From positions 2,604,001 through 2,668,000 of the forward strand of contig NZ_JBNDJK010000001.1 of assembly GCF_050434925.1 (NCBI RefSeq): a DNA stretch of 64,000 nucleotides, written 5' to 3'. The translations under genes and the position numbers were made by a program. The stretch comes from Inquilinus ginsengisoli_B. GTDB lineage: Bacteria; Pseudomonadota; Alphaproteobacteria; DSM-16000; Inquilinaceae. Within the stretch, counting starts at the first letter, position 1; each line of letters starts with the position of its first letter. This document shows, piece by piece, positions 41,578 through 50,899 of the stretch. The notes under the pieces are model-generated. The model was not told where the DNA came from. It did not search any database and saw only the letters and a program-made list of their open reading frames with translations.

Positions 41578-44500
41578 TCATTCCGCCGGGCCGCTCTGCG
41601 GCTTCGGCGCCGGGGCGGCCGGCTTGCGCCGGCCGACCACTGAGCCGAGCCAGCGGCAGACGACATAGAACAGCGGCGTGAACAGCAGGCCGAACACGGT
41701 CACGCCGATCATGCCGAAGAACACCGCGGTGCCCAGCGACTGCCGCATCTCGTAGCCGGCGCCCGACGCGATCACCAGCGGCACCACGCCGAAGATGAAG
41801 GCGAAGGACGTCATCAGGATCGGCCGCAACCGGGTGCGGGCCGCCGAGATCGCGGCCTCCTGCCGGCTCTCGCCATGCTCCTCCGCCTGGCGGGCGAACT
41901 CGACGATCAGGATCGCGTTCTTCGCCGCCAGGCCGATCAGCACGACGAAGCCGATCTGGGCCAGGATGTTGACGTCCATGCCCCTGAGCAGCAGCCCCGT
42001 GACCGCGGCCAGCAGGCACATCGGCACGATCAGGATGACCGACAGCGGCAGGGTCCAGCTTTCATACTGCGCCGCCAGCAGCAGGAAGACGAACACCACC
42101 GAGGCGACGAACACCAGCATGCCGGTGTTGCCGGCCAGCTTCTCCTGCAGCGCCAGCTCGGTCCATTCGAAGCCGAAGCCCTGCGGCAGGGTTTCGGTGG
42201 CGATCTGCTCCATCGCCGCCAGGGCGTAGCCGGTGGAATAGCCCGGCAGGGTCGATCCCTGGACCTCGGCCGCCGGGTACAGGTTGAAGCGCGGCACGCG
42301 GTAGGCGCCGGTGCGGTCGTGGAAGCTGGCCACGGCGCTGAGCGGCACCATCCCGCCGCTGTCGCTGCGGGTCTTGTAGTTGCCGATGTCGCGCAGGGTC
42401 TGCCGGAACTTGCCGTCCGCCTGGGCGGTCAGGCGGAAGGTGCGGCCGAGATAGTTGAAGTCGTTGACATAGGTCGAGCCGAGATAGACTTCGAGTGTCT
42501 CGAACACCCGGTCGGCCGGAACGCCCAGCATCTCCGCCTTCACCCGGTCGATGTCGGCATACAGCTTCGGCGTGCGGGTGTTGAACAGCGAGAAGATGCC
42601 GGCCAGGCCGGGGGTCTGGTTCGCCTTGGCCACGATCTCCTGGGTCGCGGCGTCCAGCGCCGGCAGGCCGCGGCCGGTCTTGTCCTCGACCATCATCTTG
42701 AAGCCGCCGCCGGTGCCGATGCCGCGCACGGGCGGGGGCTGGATGGTGATGATGAAGGCGTCCTGGATGCCGGCGAGCTTCTGGTTCAGCGCCTGCTGCA
42801 GGTGCCGCACATCCTGCCCCTTGGCGTCGCGCTCGGCGAAGGGCGCGAAGGTGGAGAAGATCGCGCCGGCATTCGAGGCGTTGGTGAAGGTGGCGCCGTC
42901 GAAGCCGGAGAAGGGCACGACATGGATGATGCCCGGCACCTGCAGGATCTCCTTGGCCGCCTGCCGCACCACCGCGTCGGTGCGGGCGAGGGACGAGCCG
43001 GGGGGCAGCTGGATCACGGTGATCAGGTAGCCCTGGTCCTGGTCCGGGATGAAGCCGGTCGGCGCCCGGCCGAACTGCAGCCCGGTCAGGCCGATTAGCC
43101 CGACATAGAGCACCAGCATGACCACGGCGAAGCGCAGGATCCGCCGGGTCAGTCCGCCATAGCCGTTCGACAGCTTGTCGAAGGCCCAGTTGAAGCCGCG
43201 GAAGAAGGACTGGACCGGCCGGAACAGCACGAAGGTCTTCTTCTCGTGATGCTCCTGGTGCGGCTTCAGCAGGATGGCGCACAGCGCCGGGCTCAGGGTC
43301 AGCGACACGAAGGCCGAGATCACCGTCGCCGCGGCGATGGTCACCGCGAACTGGCGGAAGAACTGGCCGGAGATGCCGCTGATCATCGCCGCCGGGATGA
43401 ACACGGCGCACAGCACCAGGGCGATGGCGATCAGCGCGCCGCCGACCTCGTCCATGGTCAGATGCGCCGCCTCCTTCGGCGATTTGCCCTCGCGCAGATG
43501 GCGTTCGACGTTCTCGACCACCACGATGGCGTCGTCAACGACGATGCCGATGGCCAGCACCAGACCGAACAGCGACAGGTTGTTCAACGAATAGCCAAGC
43601 GCCGCCATCACCATGAAGGTGCCGATCAGTGAGATCGGGATGGCGACCACCGGGATGATCGCCGCGCGCCAGGTCTGCAGGAACAGGATGACGACGATGA
43701 CGACCAAGGCGATCGCTTCCCAGATCGTCTTCTCGACCTCATGCACCGATTCGGCGATGAACTCGGTCGGGTTGTAGATGATGTTGTACTGCAGGCCGGG
43801 CGGGAAGCTCTTGGACAGCTCCTGCATGGTCTCGATCAGGCGGTCGGCCGTCTCCAGCGCGTTCGAGCCCGGGCGCTGGAACACCAGCAGCGGCACCGCC
43901 GGCCGTTCGTCGAGATAGCCGTTGGCGGTGTAGTCCTGGGCCGCCAGCTCGACCGTGGCGATGTCGCGCACGCGGGTGACGCGGCCGTCGGTGTCGGTCT
44001 TGACGACGATGTTGCCGAACTGCCGCGGGTCGGACAGGCGGCCGAGGGTCTCGACATTGAGCTGGTAGGCGCCGCCCTGGCCGGGCACCGGCGGCTGGTT
44101 CAGCACGCCGGAGGCGACCTGGACGTTCTGCGAGCGCAGCGCGGCGATGATCTCGCCCGCGGTCAGGTTGCGCGAGGCCGCCTTGTCCGGGTCAAGCCAG
44201 ACCCGCATGGCGTAGTCGCGGGCGCCGAAGATGCGCACGTCGCCGACGCCGTCGAGGCGGGCCAGCACGTCGCGCACCTGCAGCGTCGCGTAGTTGGAGA
44301 CGTAGAGCGGGTCGCGCGACCCGTCCGACGAGCTGAGATGGATCACCATCAGCATGTCGGGCGAGGATTTGCGCACGGTGACGCCGATCTGGCGCACCTC
44401 GTCCGGCAGCCGCGGCTCGGCCACGGCGACGCGGTTCTGCACCAGCACCTGGGCGATGTCGAGATCGGTGCCCAGGCTGAAGGTGACCTGGATCACCAGC

Positions 44501-44766
44501 TGGCCGTCGCCGGTCGCCTGCGACTGCATGTACAGCATGTTCTCGACGCCGTTGATCTCCTGCTCGATCGGCGTCGAGACCGTGTTGGAGACCACCTCGG
44601 CCGAGGCGCCGGGATAGGAGGTGCGGATCTCGATGGTCGGCGGCGCGATCTCGGGATACTGCGCCACCGGCAGGGTGAAATAGGCGGCCGCGCCGAGCAG
44701 CACGACCAGGATCGACAGCACCGTCGCGAAGATCGGGCGGTCGATGCAGAAATGGGAGAACTTCAT
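41578..44766 (-). CDS. RND efflux permease (AcrB/MexB/HAE-1)
   Basis: 1062 aa, full length. Twelve membrane helices and two large periplasmic loops; family marks IDRPIFATVLSILVVLLGAAAY at the start, TGDGQLVIQVTFSLGTDLDI, the proton-relay helix 4 motif GLVLAIGIVVDDAIVVVENV (two adjacent Asp) and NAILIVEFARQAEEHGESRQ in the second half. Exports drugs, dyes or bile acids with the adaptor encoded upstream. No TolC-type gene is present, so it must share an outer-membrane channel. Confidence 0.96.
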   Translation of the reverse strand: MKFSHFCIDRPIFATVLSILVVLLGAAAYFTLPVAQYPEIAPPTIEIRTSYPGASAEVVSNTVSTPIEQEINGVENMLYMQSQATGDGQLVIQVTFSLGTDLDIAQVLVQNRVAVAEPRLPDEVRQIGVTVRKSSPDMLMVIHLSSSDGSRDPLYVSNYATLQVRDVLARLDGVGDVRIFGARDYAMRVWLDPDKAASRNLTAGEIIAALRSQNVQVASGVLNQPPVPGQGGAYQLNVETLGRLSDPRQFGNIVVKTDTDGRVTRVRDIATVELAAQDYTANGYLDERPAVPLLVFQRPGSNALETADRLIETMQELSKSFPPGLQYNIIYNPTEFIAESVHEVEKTIWEAIALVVIVVILFLQTWRAAIIPVVAIPISLIGTFMVMAALGYSLNNLSLFGLVLAIGIVVDDAIVVVENVERHLREGKSPKEAAHLTMDEVGGALIAIALVLCAVFIPAAMISGISGQFFRQFAVTIAAATVISAFVSLTLSPALCAILLKPHQEHHEKKTFVLFRPVQSFFRGFNWAFDKLSNGYGGLTRRILRFAVVMLVLYVGLIGLTGLQFGRAPTGFIPDQDQGYLITVIQLPPGSSLARTDAVVRQAAKEILQVPGIIHVVPFSGFDGATFTNASNAGAIFSTFAPFAERDAKGQDVRHLQQALNQKLAGIQDAFIITIQPPPVRGIGTGGGFKMMVEDKTGRGLPALDAATQEIVAKANQTPGLAGIFSLFNTRTPKLYADIDRVKAEMLGVPADRVFETLEVYLGSTYVNDFNYLGRTFRLTAQADGKFRQTLRDIGNYKTRSDSGGMVPLSAVASFHDRTGAYRVPRFNLYPAAEVQGSTLPGYSTGYALAAMEQIATETLPQGFGFEWTELALQEKLAGNTGMLVFVASVVFVFLLLAAQYESWTLPLSVILIVPMCLLAAVTGLLLRGMDVNILAQIGFVVLIGLAAKNAILIVEFARQAEEHGESRQEAAISAARTRLRPILMTSFAFIFGVVPLVIASGAGYEMRQSLGTAVFFGMIGVTVFGLLFTPLFYVVCRWLGSVVGRRKPAAPAPKPQSGPAE

Positions 44767-44776
44767 ACCCCTGGCC

Positions 44777-45970
44777 TCAGTTGGCGTCGTATTCGGGGGT
44801 AGGCTCGATCTTGCCGGGCTGTGCCGTCACCTTGGCGCCCGGGCGTGCCCGGACCAGCCCGTTGATGATCACCTTCTCCTGCCCGGTCAGGCCCTCGCGC
44901 ACGATGCGCAGGCCGCCCGGCTGGGTCGGGCCCGGCCGGACGATCTTGGGCTCGACCGTGCCGTCATCCTTGACCGTCATCACGATCCGGTTCGACTGGT
45001 CGGTCAGGATCGCGCTGTCCGGAATCAGGATGGCGTCGTATTCGTTCGACCCGGGCAGCCGCAGCCGGCCGAACTGGCCTGGGGTGATGAACAGGTCCTT
45101 GTTGTCCAGGATGGCGCGGGCGCGGATGGTGCCGGAGCCGGGGTCGAGCTGGTTGTCGACGAAGTTCATGGTGCCGGCATGCGGCCAGTCCTTCTCGTCC
45201 GGCAGCCGGGTCTGGATGATGGTGGCGTTGTCGCGGGTCGAGGGCAGCTTGCCGGCCACCACCGCCCGCTGATAGGCGAGATAGTCGGACTCGCTCATGT
45301 CGAACTCGAAATAGATCGGGTCCAGCGCCACGATGGTGGTCAGCAGCGTCGAATTCGGGTCGCCGGTCACCAGGTTGCCGATGTCGACCCGCCGGTTCGA
45401 GACGCGGCCGGCCATGGGGGCCTTGACCTGGGTGAAGTCGAGGTTGAGCTGGGCCGATTGCAGCGCCGCCGTGGTCTGGGCCACCGCGGCCTCGGCCGCC
45501 CGCCGCTCCTGCACCGCCTGGTCGTAGGACGAGCGCGAGACGTTGGACTGAGCGACCAGCGACTGGGCGCGGTCGAGCTGGACCTTGGCGAGGTCGAGCC
45601 GGGCCTGGGCGTTGGCCAAGTCGGCCTTGGCCGAATCCACCGTCGCCTGGTAGGGCCTGGGATCGATCGTGAACAGCACGTCGCCCTGCTTGACGGTGGC
45701 GCCGTCGGCGAAGTTGATCGACTGCAGGTAGCCGGAAACGCGGGCGCGGACCTCCACCCTCGCCGTCGCCTCGTAGCGGCCGGTGAACTCATCCCATTCG
45801 GTGATCTTCTGGACCAGGGGCGTGGCCACCGTGACCGGCGGGGGCGGTGGCGCCGACTGGCCCTGGTCGCCGCCCGATTCGTTGCAGGCGGCCAGGAAAG
45901 CCACCGTTGCCAATACCGTTAGGGTGCCGAGCACCCTTCCTGGCCGCGTCTGCAGGCGCCCGGTCATCAT
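44777..45970 (-). CDS. RND periplasmic adaptor (AcrA/MexA)
   Basis: 397 aa lipoprotein: signal with lipobox LAAC at about residue 28, then Pro-rich PPPPPVTVATPLVQK. Membrane-fusion features: RVSGYLQSINFADGATVKQG DVLFTIDPRPY lipoyl half, hairpin helices, second lipoyl half TQVKAPMAGRVSNRRVDIGN. Ten bases before the permease ATG, one transcript. ATG 45970 or 45967. Confidence 0.95.
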   Translation of the reverse strand: MMTGRLQTRPGRVLGTLTVLATVAFLAACNESGGDQGQSAPPPPPVTVATPLVQKITEWDEFTGRYEATARVEVRARVSGYLQSINFADGATVKQGDVLFTIDPRPYQATVDSAKADLANAQARLDLAKVQLDRAQSLVAQSNVSRSSYDQAVQERRAAEAAVAQTTAALQSAQLNLDFTQVKAPMAGRVSNRRVDIGNLVTGDPNSTLLTTIVALDPIYFEFDMSESDYLAYQRAVVAGKLPSTRDNATIIQTRLPDEKDWPHAGTMNFVDNQLDPGSGTIRARAILDNKDLFITPGQFGRLRLPGSNEYDAILIPDSAILTDQSNRIVMTVKDDGTVEPKIVRPGPTQPGGLRIVREGLTGQEKVIINGLVRARPGAKVTAQPGKIEPTPEYDAN

Positions 45971-46062
45971 GTCTCGCACTCCACAGGAGGTCCCCGGCCA
46001 AGAGGGTCGTGCCTGCATGGGGGGTTGTCAATTGTCGGGGTTATAGGGCTATGGTCGTTCGC

Positions 46063-46079
46063 CTTTTGCACTGCAAAAG
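46063..46079. promoter_or_regulatory. 17-bp perfect palindrome upstream of the RND operon
   Basis: CTTTTGCA-C-TGCAAAAG, eight-bp arms, 93 bases before the adaptor start and 111 before rarA. Size fits a TetR- or MarR-type operator; no regulator gene is next to it. Confidence 0.65.
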
Positions 46080-46189
46080 TTCCGGGCGAAGTGACCGTGA
46101 TCACATCCGGGCGAAAGCATGGCCGGATTGTGGCTGGCCGCCCGGGGCTGCGAAGCTCGCCATTGCGCCGCGACGGCCGCTGACCGACG

Positions 46190-47518
46190 ATGCGCGCCAT
46201 CATGGCTCGCTCTCCCAGATCCGACGACACGCCCTCCCTCTTCGCCGACCAGGCGCCGCGGCCGCTGGCCGACCGGCTGCGGCCGCGCAGCATCGCCGAG
46301 GTGGTCGGGCAGGACCACCTGCTGAAGCCGGACGGGCCGATCGGCCGGATGGTGGCGGCGCACCGCATCGCCAGCATGATCCTGTGGGGGCCGCCCGGCT
46401 GCGGCAAGACCACTCTGGCCCGCCTCCTGGCCGAGCACACCGACCTGCATTTCGAGCCGCTGTCGGCGATCTTCTCCGGCGTGGCCGAGCTGCGGAAGGT
46501 GTTCGAGGCGGCGCGCGGCCGGCGCGCCGCGGGCCAGGGCACGCTGCTGTTCGTCGACGAGGTGCACCGCTTCAACCGCAGCCAGCAGGACGCCTTCCTG
46601 CCGGTGGTCGAGGACGGCACCATCACCCTGATCGGCGCCACCACCGAGAACCCGTCCTTCGAGCTGAATGCGGCATTGCTGTCGCGCAGCCAGGTCTTCG
46701 TGCTGAACCGGCTCGATTTCGCCGCGCTGGAGGAGCTGCTGCAGCGGGCCGAGGCGGCGGAGGGCCGGAAGCTGCCGCTGGCGCCGGAGGCGCGCGACGC
46801 GGTCAAGGCCATGGCCGACGGCGACGGCCGCTATCTGTTGAACCTGGCGGAGGAGCTGTTCGCGCTGAAGCCGGCGGCGCCGCTCGACGCCGCCGGCCTG
46901 GCCCAGACGGTGCAGCGCCGGGCGCCGGTCTACGACAAGGCGCAGGAGAGCCACTACAACCTGATCTCGGCGCTGCACAAATCGCTGCGCGGCTCCGACG
47001 TCGATGCCGGCCTCTACTGGTTCGCGCGGATGCTGGCCGGCGGCGAGGACCCGCTCTATGTCGTGCGCCGGCTGGTGCGTTTCGCGGTCGAGGACATCGG
47101 CATGGCCGACCCGGCCGCGCTGACCCAGTCGCTGGCGGCCTGGGACGCCTATGAGCGGCTGGGCAGCCCGGAGGGCGAGCTGGCGATCGCCCAGGCGGTG
47201 ATCTACCTGGCCACGGCGCCGAAATCGAACGCCGCCTACACCGCCTTCAAGTCCAGCGCCCGGGCTGCCAAGGAGACCGGCAGCCTGATGCCGCCGATGC
47301 ACATCCTGAACGCCCCGACCCGGCTGATGAAGGAGATCGGCTATGGCAAGGGCTACGCCTACGACCACGACACCGACGAGGGCTTCTCCGGCCAGAACTA
47401 TTTTCCGCCGGACATGGACCGGCAGGAGTTCTACCGCCCGGTCGAGCGCGGCTTCGAGCGCGAGATCAGGAAGCGGCTGGACTACTGGGGCAAGCTGCGG
47501 GGACAGAGGAGCGAGTGA
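46190..47518 (+). CDS. rarA: Replication-associated recombination ATPase RarA (MgsA)
   Basis: 442 aa clamp-loader-like AAA+ protein that acts at stalled replication forks. Walker A GPPGCGKTT (residues 67-75), Walker B LLFVDEVHRF (120-129), sensor 1 IGATTENPSFE, and C-terminal tetramerisation domain with EDIGMADPAAL and PPMHILNAPTRLMKEIGYG. Start 46190 or 46202; weak ribosome binding site. Last 53 bases overlap the antisense amidohydrolase gene end. Confidence 0.96.
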   Translation: MRAIMARSPRSDDTPSLFADQAPRPLADRLRPRSIAEVVGQDHLLKPDGPIGRMVAAHRIASMILWGPPGCGKTTLARLLAEHTDLHFEPLSAIFSGVAELRKVFEAARGRRAAGQGTLLFVDEVHRFNRSQQDAFLPVVEDGTITLIGATTENPSFELNAALLSRSQVFVLNRLDFAALEELLQRAEAAEGRKLPLAPEARDAVKAMADGDGRYLLNLAEELFALKPAAPLDAAGLAQTVQRRAPVYDKAQESHYNLISALHKSLRGSDVDAGLYWFARMLAGGEDPLYVVRRLVRFAVEDIGMADPAALTQSLAAWDAYERLGSPEGELAIAQAVIYLATAPKSNAAYTAFKSSARAAKETGSLMPPMHILNAPTRLMKEIGYGKGYAYDHDTDEGFSGQNYFPPDMDRQEFYRPVERGFEREIRKRLDYWGKLRGQRSE

Positions 47519-49223
47519 CAGCCGGCGCCGGCTCTTCTTCCTCCCAGAAGCGCGGCAGCAGCGACGCGGGCATGTGGTTGGCGTCGTAGAAGCCCAACAG
47601 CCTGTCCCGTGTCTTGTCGCCGTCGCGCAGCCCGAGGTAGCGACCGGCGTTCTGGCGCAGGATGCGATTCACCTGGCCGCGGCTGAAATGGCAGTCCTTT
47701 TGGAGGAACTCGACGATATACCGGGTGTAGACGTCGCTGGTCTTCTCGATCCCGACCATGACCCAGTCCGTTCCGAACAGGATGTGGTCGGCCTTCGGGT
47801 CGTACTCCCGGACCCACCCGCTCAGCCGGTCGGCATAGCATTGCCGTTCGGCGACGCTGGAGCTCAGCGCCTCCGACAGGTAGCTGATGTCCATGTAGAG
47901 GTGGCTGTCCGGGTTGGCCTTGATGTAGCCGCTGATGATGTCTTCATAGATCTGGCGGTTGGTTTCCGGCGCTTCGGACAGATATCCGAACCGGCCCTGA
48001 TGGGCGATGCAGACGCGCAGGCCCTTCTTCCGCTCGATCACCCTCAGCCAATAGGCCGGGTCGGTGCGCTTGGCATAGCCGAGGCCGGCGCCCTGCGTGA
48101 TCGCCCCATGCGCTATCACGGGCGCATCGGCCTCCAGGCAGAGGTCGTAGAGCCGGTCCAGCGCATCATCGAGGCTCTTCCCGAGCCCGGCGGCGCCCAG
48201 GTCCCGCACGACATGGTCGGGGTAGCCCTGGCCGTCGGTGTTGCTGGTAGCGCGGAATCCCATCGGCGGGTAGAGCTTGACCCCGAGGAAACCGTGCGTC
48301 CCGAAGGCCTCCCGCACCACCCCGAGCGGGTCTTCCGGCTCCTTGACCGGACGCCGTTCATGATAGACCGCCCGCAAAGGATCGTAGGCGACCATGCCGT
48401 GGATCGCCGGCGCCTTCCGCTGCTGCTGCGAGATCAGCCCGAAGACCTCCGCCTGCTGCCGCAGCGATGAGCCCTTCGCCGGTTCCTCGCCGAGCCATTT
48501 CGAGTAGTCAATCATCAGCGGCACCAGTAGGACGGGCGTTTTCCCGTCATTGGCGAGGTGGCGGATCAACTGCCTGGCCAGTTCGTGCCGGTACTGCATG
48601 AACAGCGTGAACCATCGCAGATAGATGCCGAGGCTGCTCTGGTTCTCATAGGCCACGAGAGCGACCTGCCGCGCATTGTCCTCCGAGATCGGTGCGGATC
48701 GGTTCAGGCTCCTCATGCCCGCGCGGCCGCCGGCATCGAGCAGCAGGCCGCGGAGCCGGTCAATCTTCGCATTGCGTGGGGTCAGCGCCCTGTCCGGCCC
48801 GGCCTGCCGGCCGCGGACCACATCCGTCAGGGCGTCCAGCATCCGGGACCGGGCGCCCGGCTCCGTGCCGCTCGACACCTGCCGGACCCTTCCGCGCAGA
48901 TAGTCGATCTCGTTGGCCGCCGAGGGCGTCCATGTGAGGAGCGAATCCTTGAACAGCTCCAGCACCGACTCCAGGACGGTCGGATCCTCCACCCCGTAGG
49001 CTGACCTGGCTCGGAGCTGGGCCGGTTCATTCTCGGGGATCACCACCTTGGTGATGAAGGTCACGATCGGCAGGTCCTTGCCGTTGAACAGATGGCAATG
49101 GACGTCGACGATCTCGCCGTCGGCCTTCAGCGGGTCCGGCAACGGCAGCGGGCGGCACGCTGCGGCGAAGGCCAGAAGCAGAACGCTGTGATTGAAACCT
49201 CGCCTGTCGATATCGAGAGGCAT
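47466..49223 (-). CDS. Large amidohydrolase-family (Amidohydro_2) protein, exported
   Basis: 585 aa. N-terminus DIDRRGFNHSVLLLAFAAACRP has a twin-arginine-like pair and a possible lipobox (AAAC), so it is probably exported. Metal ligands: DVHCHLFNGKD near residue 40, PVIAHGAITQG, RVCIAHQGRFGYLSEAP, and HILFGTDWVMVGIEK. Family members are usually 280-350 aa; here a 150-residue insertion follows the HxH and a tail follows the core. Substrate unknown. 3' end overlaps rarA tail to tail by 53 bases. Confidence 0.78.
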   Translation of the reverse strand: MPLDIDRRGFNHSVLLLAFAAACRPLPLPDPLKADGEIVDVHCHLFNGKDLPIVTFITKVVIPENEPAQLRARSAYGVEDPTVLESVLELFKDSLLTWTPSAANEIDYLRGRVRQVSSGTEPGARSRMLDALTDVVRGRQAGPDRALTPRNAKIDRLRGLLLDAGGRAGMRSLNRSAPISEDNARQVALVAYENQSSLGIYLRWFTLFMQYRHELARQLIRHLANDGKTPVLLVPLMIDYSKWLGEEPAKGSSLRQQAEVFGLISQQQRKAPAIHGMVAYDPLRAVYHERRPVKEPEDPLGVVREAFGTHGFLGVKLYPPMGFRATSNTDGQGYPDHVVRDLGAAGLGKSLDDALDRLYDLCLEADAPVIAHGAITQGAGLGYAKRTDPAYWLRVIERKKGLRVCIAHQGRFGYLSEAPETNRQIYEDIISGYIKANPDSHLYMDISYLSEALSSSVAERQCYADRLSGWVREYDPKADHILFGTDWVMVGIEKTSDVYTRYIVEFLQKDCHFSRGQVNRILRQNAGRYLGLRDGDKTRDRLLGFYDANHMPASLLPRFWEEEEPAPAVTRSSVPAACPSSPAAS

Positions 49224-49258
49224 CGCCGGTCTCCAATTGGGATCAATATGGCGGCATC

Positions 49259-49303
49259 AAAAAATTCGGCGTGTCGCAGCATAATGATTGCTGCGACACG
49301 CCG
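49259..49303 (-). terminator. Rho-independent terminator for the VOC gene
   Basis: Perfect 15-bp stem CGGCGTGTCGCAGCA / TGCTGCGACACGCCG (49267-49281 with 49289-49303), loop TAATGAT; on the minus strand it is followed by AATTTTTT. Confidence 0.92.
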
Positions 49304-49408
49304 GCATCATAGCCGAAATCGCGACATTGGCCCATGGCGTGATGGCGAAGCGTGCCATCGCGCCATGGGCGTCGGAAGCGGGGCAGGCGGCAGGCCCGCC
49401 CGCTCTCC

Positions 49409-49864
49409 TCACACCATGGTGACGCCCGGCGGCGGCTCGGGGGCGCCGACGGTCTGGCAGAACCACAGCGAGTAGCCGTAGGGGTCCTTCACCGCGAAGG
49501 TCCGGTCGCCCCACCATTGCGTGCTCAGTGCCTCGGCCACCGCCACGCCGCGCGACCGCACCTCGTCGTGGAAGCCGTCGACATTCGGCACGTAGAAGTA
49601 GATGTCGAGCGGCCGGGCCCCGCTTTGGCCCTTGGCGATGCCGGCGCCGGGCGATTGCGGCCGGCCCATCATCACCATGATGCCGTCGCGCCGGACGATG
49701 CCGAAGTCGAACTTCCCGTCCTTGCCGACGATGCCCATCATGTGGCCGAAGCCGAGCTTCTCCAGATAGAAGTCGCGCAGCGTCTCCACCTCCCCGACCC
49801 AGAAGCTCGGGATCACCTGCGCCGGGGCCTCCGGATATTTCAGGTGGCTCAGATCCTCGCTCAT
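49409..49864 (-). CDS. VOC-superfamily (glyoxalase/bleomycin-resistance) protein
   Basis: 151 aa with two beta-alpha-beta-beta-beta modules: VIPSFWVGEVETLRDFYLEK LGF and LDIYFYVPNVDGFHDEVRSRGV, ending FAVKDPYGYSLWF. The metal-site Glu usual at the end of the second module is replaced by SLWF, so glyoxalase I chemistry is doubtful. Divergent from a TrmB-type regulator gene. Confidence 0.88.
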   Translation of the reverse strand: MSEDLSHLKYPEAPAQVIPSFWVGEVETLRDFYLEKLGFGHMMGIVGKDGKFDFGIVRRDGIMVMMGRPQSPGAGIAKGQSGARPLDIYFYVPNVDGFHDEVRSRGVAVAEALSTQWWGDRTFAVKDPYGYSLWFCQTVGAPEPPPGVTMV

Positions 49865-49919
49865 CTCTCTCTCCCCAAAGAGTTGTTGCCGATGGGGAGA
49901 TTGTCCGCGGCCGCCCGCT

Positions 49920-49950
49920 CGCTTTCATCTACTTTCTGGAGTAGAAAGCG
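49920..49950. promoter_or_regulatory. Nested inverted repeat, putative TrmB operator
   Basis: CGCTTTC (49920-49926) and GAAAGCG (49944-49950) enclose a second inverted pair CTAC / GTAG. It ends three bases before the regulator ATG and 56 bases upstream of the VOC gene, so a bound dimer would block both. Confidence 0.65.
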
Positions 49951-49953
49951 ATC

Positions 49954-50814
49954 ATGCGATGGCAGGACCTGGCGCTGCTCGACGAAGCCGGCTTCTCGCT
50001 CTACGAGAAGCGGGCCCTGGTGGCCCTGGGGATTCTCGGCGTCTCGGACGCGGCCAGTCTGTGCCGCGAGGGCGACATCCCGACCTCGAAGATCTACCTG
50101 GCGATGGAGAAGCTGGCCCGGCTGGGCCTGTGCGAGATCCAGCACAGCCGGCCCAAGCTGTATGCCGCGCTGTCGCCGGACGCGGTGGTCGACCGGCTGG
50201 TCGAGCTGGCGCGCGAGCGGGCGGAGAGTTTTGCGGCCCAGGCCGACCAGCTGCGCGCCACCCTGCGCGACCTGCCCGGGCGGCTGCGCGGCGGCCGCGG
50301 CGTGGTCGATCTGGCGCTGGGCACCGAAAGCCATGTGAAGCGCCATCTCGCCCGCCTCGCCGGCGCGCGGCGGAGGGTGCTGTCCTATCTCGAGGAGGGC
50401 GATCTCTCGGCCATCGACCGCCAGGCCGATTCCGGCTTCGACGTGCTCAAGCGCCTCGCCCGCGCGGCCTCCGGGCGCGGCCTGGACCACCGGGCGATCT
50501 TCGGCTTCTCCGACCGCACCGCGCCGCGGCTGGTCGGCTTCCTGCGGCGCCATGGCGGCGCGCTCGGCCATCTGTCGGGGCTGCGCTATTCGGGCGAGCT
50601 GGGCCACCCCTTCCACGTGCTGGACGACGAGACGGTGATCCTGTCGCTCGACCACCCTTTCGTGCCGGAGGGGCGCTTCGCCTCGCTGCTGGTGCATGAC
50701 CGCGAACTGGCCGCCAGCCTGACCCAGGGCTTCGAGACGCTGTGGCAGAAGGCGCTGCAGGATTTGCGCGAGATCCGCTTCCTGCCCAGGCAGCCCGGGC
50801 CTGCGGCGCCCTGA
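49954..50814 (+). CDS. TrmB-type transcriptional regulator
   Basis: 286 aa. N-terminal winged helix: LLDEAGFSLYEKRALVALGI LG, ASLCREGDIPTSKIYLAMEK LARLGLCEI, the TrmB pattern better known from archaea; then a helical/sensor region and a C-terminal domain of the phospholipase-D-like TrmB effector type (RRVLSYLEEGDLSAI). It probably represses itself and the divergent VOC gene. Confidence 0.88.
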   Translation: MRWQDLALLDEAGFSLYEKRALVALGILGVSDAASLCREGDIPTSKIYLAMEKLARLGLCEIQHSRPKLYAALSPDAVVDRLVELARERAESFAAQADQLRATLRDLPGRLRGGRGVVDLALGTESHVKRHLARLAGARRRVLSYLEEGDLSAIDRQADSGFDVLKRLARAASGRGLDHRAIFGFSDRTAPRLVGFLRRHGGALGHLSGLRYSGELGHPFHVLDDETVILSLDHPFVPEGRFASLLVHDRELAASLTQGFETLWQKALQDLREIRFLPRQPGPAAP

Positions 50815-50899
50815 ACCTATCGGCGGCGCGGCGGGGGTGGTATAGAGCGTGCGAATTGGTCGCAAACCGGGTCCCGTCGCCCGGGTCCCGGTTGGAGGT

